Source of the DNA: Mytilus edulis
Lineage: Eukaryota > Mollusca > Bivalvia > Mytilida > Mytilidae
Direction of reading: 5' to 3'
DNA length: 64,000 nucleotides
Assembly (NCBI RefSeq): GCF_963676685.1
Contig: NC_092348.1
Span: 29,983,386-30,047,385, forward strand
Part shown: positions 46,901 to 55,900 of the stretch, piece by piece
Numbering within the stretch: the first letter of the stretch is position 1
Layout of the letters: each line of letters opens with the position of its first letter
Position numbers and translations under genes: made by a program
Notes under the pieces: generated by a model
What the model was told of the DNA's origin: nothing
The model's input: the letters and a program-made list of their open reading frames with translations, nothing else
The model's database searches: none

Positions 46901-49900
46901 GAAAATGTGGTATGATTGCCAATGAAACAACTGTCCACAAGAGACCAAAATGACACAGAAGTTAACATTTATAGGTCACCGTACGGCCTTCAACAATGAG
47001 CAAAGCCAATACCGCATAGTCAGCTATAAAAGGCCCCGATATGACAATTTAAACAATTCAAACGACAAAACTAACTGCCTTAATTATATAAAAAAAAATG
47101 AACGAAAAACAAATATGTAACACATAAACAAACGACAACCACTGAAATACAAGCTCCTATAGAAACCTATATATTTTTTTGTCTGGATTGTTTTTCACAA
47201 GTAATTTTTGGGTCATTTATAGCTTACTTTTCAGCATTGAACCTATGAATGGTTACTTTACTAGATTATGTCTTTGTTGGAAAGATGTCTCATTTGGCAC
47301 TCATACCTCATCTTCTTATTTCTATATACAAAGCACGTTTTAGAAAAAAAAAAGCAATATGGCACCCACTATAATCCAGAGACTTTAAATATTGGAGATG
47401 TATTTAGCTATATACCGTAACCGCTCAGTGGCGGATCCAAAGGGGGGGGGGGTCCGGGGGATGGAACCCCCCTTTTTTTGCGATCAATGCATTTGGATGG
47501 AGACATGTAGTTGGAACCCACCCCCCTTTTGTCCAGGGTTAGGACCCCCCTTTTTAAAATGGCTGGATCCGCCCCTGCGGCTTTCATAACACTTATTTTT
47601 AGCATACTGAATATTATGATGTTCTTGCTTTTAGTTCAGGTCCTGATAAATTTTTTACACATCCAGTACAGAAAGAAGTGTTTCAATGAAAGTGTTCGTG
47701 TTTTTCTAGGCAGAAATGATTTTGGTATGCCATTATACAGGTGTAACTAAGCTCAACACATTGCATAGTGGACAGTGGCCATTCATCTGAAATTTCACTG
47801 TTTCAGGTCGTAAAATTATTGCACAGGTACAATGGAAAAAAAAACCTGTTCAACAACTTTAACAAGGCGAAAAAGAAAGTCGAATAGTGAAGCCCGTAAG
47901 CGTAAAGATTATGTTATATATTTTACAATAATCACATTCGCAGAACAAAAACATATATTTTGAGAATCCCAGACACATTATTAGTTGACAGTTTTCCCAC
48001 TAATTCCACGTGTTTTCAGTTTGTAGTAAACTCGTTGTAGCCCATAAATGCATTGTAGCTCATTGCGTCGATTGGTCAGTTTTTCAAGGCCGTATTGGCC
48101 TTGTGTTTGGGAAATTACTATGCAAATATATTCTGACGTAAAGAAATCTAGAGTTCTCGACCTGTTAAAAGAACCGAGGAAGATGTTGTATTACCTAAAT
48201 TTGAAATGTTGAATAAACAGAACATACGTTTCTCTTTCGAAACCTTTTACTCCCCGCACCCCCCCCCCCCCCCCCCCCCACCCCAATCTACTGTTTTACT
48301 TTTTAAGACACGTCCATCTAAATGAAGTCTGATTGATCTCCAGCTAATCACCCTGTTTTAAAACAAACTTAAATATGGTCCTCATTAAATCGGATCCAAA
48401 AATAGTCTCTTCATAGGAATAATTATTCAAAAAATCGTTATAAATTCCATTGAGTCTGAACCTAATCCAAATCAGATTTCTTTTATTCGGATATTCTTTG
48501 ATACATTTCTTTTTTGGTAGAAATTACCAAAAATCTCTCTAACTTTAAAACACTGATTTAGATTTACGTTGAACACAAAACATAATTAAATAGTTTCATG
48601 TCCCAGCTTAGATAAAAAAAAATTAAAGGAATGAGAAACCTATCTTTTTAACTATTTTGAAACTACGATGTTTGTACGAAGTTCAACATTGTTGTAATTT
48701 CAAGGCAGATGGCGGATTCGGGGGTGGGGGCGAACGGGTCGTTTACCTTTTGATTGGACAAAGTATCGTGTTTAGCTTAAAATCGTCAATATTGTCTTTA
48801 GTCTCGCTACACTCGGTGATAATTTTTTTTAATTTGATAGAATAACGCCCCTTTCAAAATCCAGGAACCGCCCCTAAAGGTAAAAATAGATTTGAACTGT
48901 GCAGTATATCTGAGGTAGTTAATGCACACCTTTGCTGTGCATTATCCAGATTATAGCACAGTAAGAACAAAGAGATTTTACTCTTGCCATGTGTTAATTA
49001 AATACTAATTGTTTCACATTCCAATGTGGGTATAAGGACCTTCACTCGTTCAGCATGCTCAAGTGGATCAAGCTGACAGAAGAAAACATTGACCCAACGT
49101 CAATTCTTCTTCAGTCTTCTTCCAATAATTTACATCATACCACCTCTGGTGTATTATCGCAAATTCGTATCATATAGCATCCGTATTAAAAGCAATCGAG
49201 TCAGCATCTACTTCTTAGAATATTATAGCCCAGGGTATCAAGGCAAGTGCTGTAGAAATGGTTAAGGTTTATGATGTGTACCCTTTGGCTAAAATGGCTG
49301 CATTTTCACTTCAAAATTTAGATAGATTACAGACAAACCTGTGCATCTGGAAAAGTTTCAAGGCATAACAAGCCCTATATAAATATAATTCAATTGCTTT
49401 GTCATCCAAACACAGAGGCAATGATTACCGTAATATATCAAATGAATGTCTTAAAACAAAAATTCAGATATGTTATTAACTATTTGGACAATGCTTAATT
49501 TCACAACAGCAACTAAAATGTGTTACAGGTTATAAGCACCTCTATGAATCTAGTGTATATAAAAATTTTATTCCTGTGGTCATACTGCTGTTGTTATGCT
49601 CCCACCGTATTGAGTTTTATCCTTGTTCTTCTGTAAGTATGTACGTCCTTCCCCTACTTGTACGTACCTCTGTACATCCCAAAATAAATGTCTGTTCTCT
49701 TACTTTAGTTTGCCTGAACCAAACTCTATGAAACTTATACGCAATGCTTATAACCACAATTCACAAGCCAAGTTTGAATTTTAGTTGCATCCCTTTTTCC
49801 ATTCTAGCGTTTTATGCTACTTTACAAATAGAAAAGTTGCTGGAAATTTTAGTTTCTGTTCTCTAACCTTAGTTTAAACAATATTTATTCAGATAAATCA

Positions 49901-52900
49901 ACATTAAACATATTATACAATGAAATAATATTAAGGATTCAGAAACAAGCAATTTGCTTTTACAAATCTGTCTCCCTTTACAGACATAATACACTTATTG
50001 AACAATACATAAATATAAATACTGGCATGCTCTGTAATAAATATATGAATATGAAAAAGGTGAAAAAGGAAGAAAAAAAAATTCAGAGTTATGCCCCTTT
50101 GCATATGTAAAACATTCTGAATCGTTTCAGTTATCTAACTTTAGTTCGCTCAACCAAATGTTATGAAACTACTACACAATACTTTTAACCATAAAACCAA
50201 GATCAAGTTTGAATTTTTGTGGAGTCATTTTTACTGTTCTAGAGTTGTGCCTCGTTACAAATGGAACTAGATGCTCCGTAGGGCATGTAGCTTTATACGA
50301 CCACAGAGGTCGAAACCCTGAACAGTTGGGGCAAGAATGGACACAACATTCAAGCTTGATACAGCTCTGAATTTGGATTGCGATCAAATTTTTGACATAA
50401 TATATAGGTTACTGACACAAAACAAATGTTAAGATCTTACAAATATATTGCACAATACTGTGTAATTAGAATGTATACACAATGCTAAGTGTCCAATAAC
50501 TCAGATCAAGTACAAATTTTGGTAGCGTCACATTTACAGTTCTTGAGTTGTGACCCTTTATAACGTTATTGCTAGCGGGGGCATCATTTGTGTCCCATGG
50601 ACACGTTCCCTATTTTTGATAAAAGCCTTTAATATAAATTCACTTTCATTACAGTTGTATTGATTTAAGTTACTGTAACTGTCTTATTTATAAAAAAAGG
50701 ATGCGGTATTTTTTGCAAAGAACCAATGCTATCCAAAAGAGTTCAAAGGAGGAAAATATATTAATAACTATAGGCCACCATACATACGGTCGTCAATAAT
50801 GAGAAATATTTGTACCATATACGTGTAAAAAGCTTTATAAGGCCCCGGTATGAAACATGTGGAACAATTCAAACAAAAATACTTATGTGTTAATTTACTA
50901 AAAACAAAAATAAACGTGTTTGTTTACTAAAAACAAATATGAAGGACCTAAACAAATAGAAAAATACTAATTCACAGGCCCTTGAAGTTGACATGGCATG
51001 GTTTCTTAAAGAAATTAACAGAGTTTTCTGTATATTTCATTATTTTAGATCTACAGTTTTAAGTTGCAATAGAAAATATCAAAACTTTTAAAAAAAAAAA
51101 GTGATTTTTGATAATTACTGACGAGACAATGGTTTAGTTTAAAACATCAAAGCTGTGATGGAATACATATTTGAAATAATATAACCTTTTTGGAATAATA
51201 CACAGCTACAGTTGTAAACTTTCCAGAGGTGCTATCCAACACTTTGATTATTTCTGGGGATTCCTTTTAATGACATATAATAAATACACCTTTTAAAAAA
51301 TGCCATGCATTTACACACATTGCTATTATATCGTCTTTGATTGGTCTTCCATTTTGTCTTGCAAATAAAATAACAGAAAATGTTTTTAAAATAATACGAC
51401 AAAACTAGTGAAGGTGAGCTCCAGCAAAATAGATCCTTAAAATAGTCTTGTACGAATAGCGTGTCACAAGAGGGAACCGTGTCAATTTGTATATATACAG
51501 AAATTTTATTCATATGTACAGAAATGTTATATACAGAAATGTTATTCATATATAAAGACAAATTAAGATTTTAATCTGCTTTCTCTGGAACCATACACAT
51601 GGTACGGGGCGCCGAATGGGCCTCTTGTGGTTTTGTACAAAATTCAATTCTGTCACAACAAAATCATTTTTGTCTTACAAAACTATGTGATACAGACTTG
51701 TTTTATGAAAACTTCAATTTTGTCATGACAAAATTCATTTTTGTAGACAATAGACAAAATTCATTTTTGTCATGACAAAAATGATGTCAAAAAGGTATGC
51801 AAATATAAACTTATTTGCATACAAAATTGACTATCGTTACCTGATATGGAAATTAAAACACAAAAGTCAATTGTGTGAGACAAAATTGACTTTTGTGAGA
51901 CGAAATTGACTTTTGTGAGACAAAACTGACTTTTGTGAGACAAAACTCAATTTTGTCAATTTTGTCTCACAAAAGTCAATTTTGTCTCACAAAAGTCAGT
52001 TTTGTCTCACAAATGTCAATTTTGTCTCACAAAAGTAAATTTTGTCTCACAAAAGTCAATTTTGTCTCACAAAGGTCAATTTTGTGTCACAAAAGTCGAT
52101 TTTGTATGCAAATTAGTTCACAGATTCCAAACTAAACAAAATTTGCATACAAAATTGACTTTTGTCGCCCAATTTTCAAATTAGGTAACAAAAGTAAAGT
52201 CTGTGTTACAAAAATAAATTTTGTCATGACAAAAGTAATTTTTGTCCACTGAAAGATAATTTTGTATGACAAAATTTTTAATTTGTAGTATGCTACAAAT
52301 TTTGTTAAACTGAACTCATTTTTGTTGAACAAAACTCACTTTTGTCCTTACAAAATTGAATTTCGAGTACAAAATCACAAGAGTCCCATTCGGCGCCCCG
52401 TACATGGGCTCGATTACCGGATATTCAAATGTTTAATTAATGTTACTTTTATGCTACATTTATGGGCATTATGTTTTCTGGTCTGTGCGTCCGTTCGTCT
52501 GTTCGTTTGTCCGTCTGTCCAGCTTCAGGTTAAAATTTTGTTTGAGGAAGTATTTGATAACGTTAAAGTCCAATCAACTTGAAACTTGGTACACATTTTC
52601 CGTATGATATGATCTTTCTAATTCTAACGCCAAATTACAGTTTTATCCCATTTTCACGGTCCACTGAACATAGAAAATGATAGTGTAGATGAGGCATCCG
52701 TGTACTAGGGACACATTCATGTTTCTTCAACTTTTCGTCGTATCGCTGTCAATTTGTATTAAAATTTTAACGCCGTTATCAAAAAATATTTCATTATTTA
52801 CGAGAAATATGCAATTTACTATCCTTGTCATGATCTCAAAATACGGAAAAAAGTTAAATAGAAATTTATGAAACATATTTATATCCACCAACCGAGCCCC

Positions 52901-55900
52901 TATTGAGACAAACTCAACAAAAAGCTATGAATACAAATACGGATATTTTTAAGAATTGATGGCCATCCTTGAAAAATTACGGTCATCCTTTATAAATTAC
53001 AGTCAGCCTTTACAAATTACGGTCATCCTTTACAAGTTACTGTCATCTTTTTACCAATCACGGTCATCCTTGTTATATGTTACGGTCATCTTGCAAATAT
53101 TTTGATGATGATTTACGGTCATCTTACCGAATTTTCAAATCGAATTTCCTGTTTCATGCACATCTCTAGGTAGTAATATGTGATTTTCGTCTTTTATAAA
53201 TTTACATCGTATCAATGTATGATTAATAAAGAAAATTATATACAAACACGTTAACAGACAATACAGAAACCGACCTAATTTTTCATCAGACATCTTGGGA
53301 TGACCGTGAATGCAGTTACGGTCATTAGCTTTACCACGGCCGACACTCGGCTAACCGAGAGATTGGTCGGTTAATCTATATTGAGTATGCGGCTATATCG
53401 GCGGTTGGTCTGTTAATCGGGTTGACTAAAGTCTGTTAATCAGGTGTTATCGAGAAAATCATTGAAAGTCCAGCATGTTTCATTGTATAACTTTCTAAAT
53501 ATATTTTCATCATAAAAAGTATTCATGTCTAACAAAACAATTCAATGTACTGAATTCATTGGTGTCATTATTATTTTTCTAGCTTCGATGTACGATCTAT
53601 AAAATGAAAAGGCGGGTTACTCATCAATAAATTTATACACATTTTACACACATAAAATATACACAAAATGACACATTGGTTAAATGTACTTGCATTCAAT
53701 ATTTTGAACATCGAAAAAAGAAAGGCATTATGTTTGTTAACCATATTGATATCATTGTGTGAAAAATCTACACGAAAATCTGTATTTTGGTGACATAAAT
53801 CAATGTTTATTTAAAACCTGGTCTGTTAATGGGTCGGATGTATAAAACCCGGTCTGTTAATTGGTCTGTTAAGAGTCATGAATGGCATATTAAAAGTTAA
53901 TGAAAGTATAATTTTATTGCTATATGGGGTGTTATCGGATCAAATGGGTAGGCTCAAGACAAGCGGCTAAAATATACGAAAACAACACATGAGCAACGAA
54001 ACATAACATATACGGAAACAACACATGAAATTGAAAATTGATAAAAATGGTTTCAAAAAGTGTAATATTAAAGTACTATTAATTTCATCCAAGAATGATC
54101 GCATATATCATGTTGATTCTGTTTAAATGTCATGAATGACACAAATTTGTAACCTACATTGGTAACCAGTATATAAATCAGAGATAAACGTCCTAATGTA
54201 ACTAAACATAAGTAAGTAAAATATATTGGGATGACAAAATATGTAAAATAAAGAAAGAATAATGAGTAAGATAAATAAAATGTAGAAAAACATGACATAA
54301 CAATTTAAAGAATACAGAAATAAACAATACCCCCAATCCGGACCCTCTTGGTATACACGAGAATCTGCTTGGAAACGCAGAATATAGAATAATAGATAAG
54401 GACAGTAGAGAGTGATACATTGCTAAAAAAAGAGAGAAAAATAATACTTGTTTAAGAATACACACATTAAACACCGATGGCTGTTGATACAGTAACGGAT
54501 TGCGATGTACTTATATTAGTGACAAATTCTAGAAGTTTACATGCGGACAACTATGGTGGCAGGTTAATGCCATTTTGCGTTTTCGCGCTTTAGCGTTTTC
54601 GCCTTTCATATTCTATATGGCGAAAACGCGAAATTGCGAAGTCGAAAACGCGAAACCGATTTCGCCTTTTTGCGATTTCGCATTTTCGCGTTTTCGCCTT
54701 TTCCACTTCGCGATGTCGTGTTTTTGTGTTTTCGCCCTATAGAATATGAAAAGTGAAAATGGAAAAACGCGAAAACGCGAATGGAGTTCACCGGCCACCA
54801 TAGACAACTGTAGTTCTCCTCTGCACTTACGAAAAAAGGAACTAAACGTAATAAAATGAATTGAAACTTAAAATAATCAAATGTAGCTGCATTCGCTCCT
54901 TTCCGTTTACTTCTTTAGAATGATTTGTAAACAACATATGATTAATTAATAGAAGAAAAGAACCAATTGGATGATACTGACGTATTAGGGTTTAACGTCC
55001 AGTGACAAATATCATGTTCAAATGAGAACGAGAACACGTAATATGTACCCTGTGTTGTATTAGAAAGACACTTTCAGTCGGAATTGAGAACGTGCTACTT
55101 CGAACAGACACAAAAATTAAGGTTGATTGAAAACGTCATTAAAAATTCATGTATATTCCAGAGGCCAATCCATATCACGCTGTATTGAAGTGACACACCC
55201 TTCAATAAAATGCAAAGAAAGTCAAAATAAAAATGCTCTTTCTAGGATACTGTGGCACCGTATTAAATGTCATTTTTGTTTACTCAGGAACATCTCATTC
55301 TTAAATTTTTTAAGGGGAAAATATAAAGGTAGCAAAATTATTGTCGTGGCTAAATAACTCTTAACTGACACAATTTTAATTGTCCAACCCATTAACAGAC
55401 TTTATTCCCATAATTTTCCCTAAAACGTGGTATTATTCACGTTATTTTACAATTATGAAATATTTACTAATGTCAATTTATTTTTTAAAACCACAGTACT
55501 ATTTTTTGTCCTTTAATGTTATCTAAATTTGTTTGTTTCGCCTTTTATTAAATCAATTGATATGCGTATAAGCATATATACTACATACTTGCGCGACGCC
55601 TTTTAGTTTTACTGAAAACTGCGTAGACTAAGAAATGTTTTTACAAGTGCAAAATGTTCTTTGATAGATATCATTTTGTCAGACACTTTTCGTTTTTTGA
55701 TTTGATTCTTATAACATGCCCAAAATCTGTATATTTAATAGAGTTTAACATTAAATTAAGCGTTTTACTCTTAACAGACGTATAACCAACCCGATTAACA
55801 GACCAATCGCCCATATAGCCGCATACTCAATATAGATTAACCGACCAATCCCTCGGTTAGCCGAGTGTCGGCCGTGTTTACCCCAGTGCCAGTCCCAAGT

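Larger units (their letters stand above)
46166..48224. mobile_element. Insertion of about 2 kb within duplicated unit 1
   Basis: Absent from unit 2 (42650/42655). Its left end starts ACAGGTCGGGACCACTACC; no inverted ends were resolved. It includes dispersed-repeat copy 5 (46893-47310) and a G/C-rich fragment 47427-47577. No transposase frame recognised; the 77-codon frame at 46272-46505 has no known motif. Confidence 0.6.

Noticed and set aside
47392-47750. Gly/Pro-rich frames around 47.5 kb
   Set aside because: They come from G- and C-runs of a short CAGTGGCGGATCC-ended element.
55127-55357. 76-codon plus frame inside element 53335-55876 as a possible transposase
   Set aside because: No catalytic motif, too short, and composition matches non-coding surroundings.
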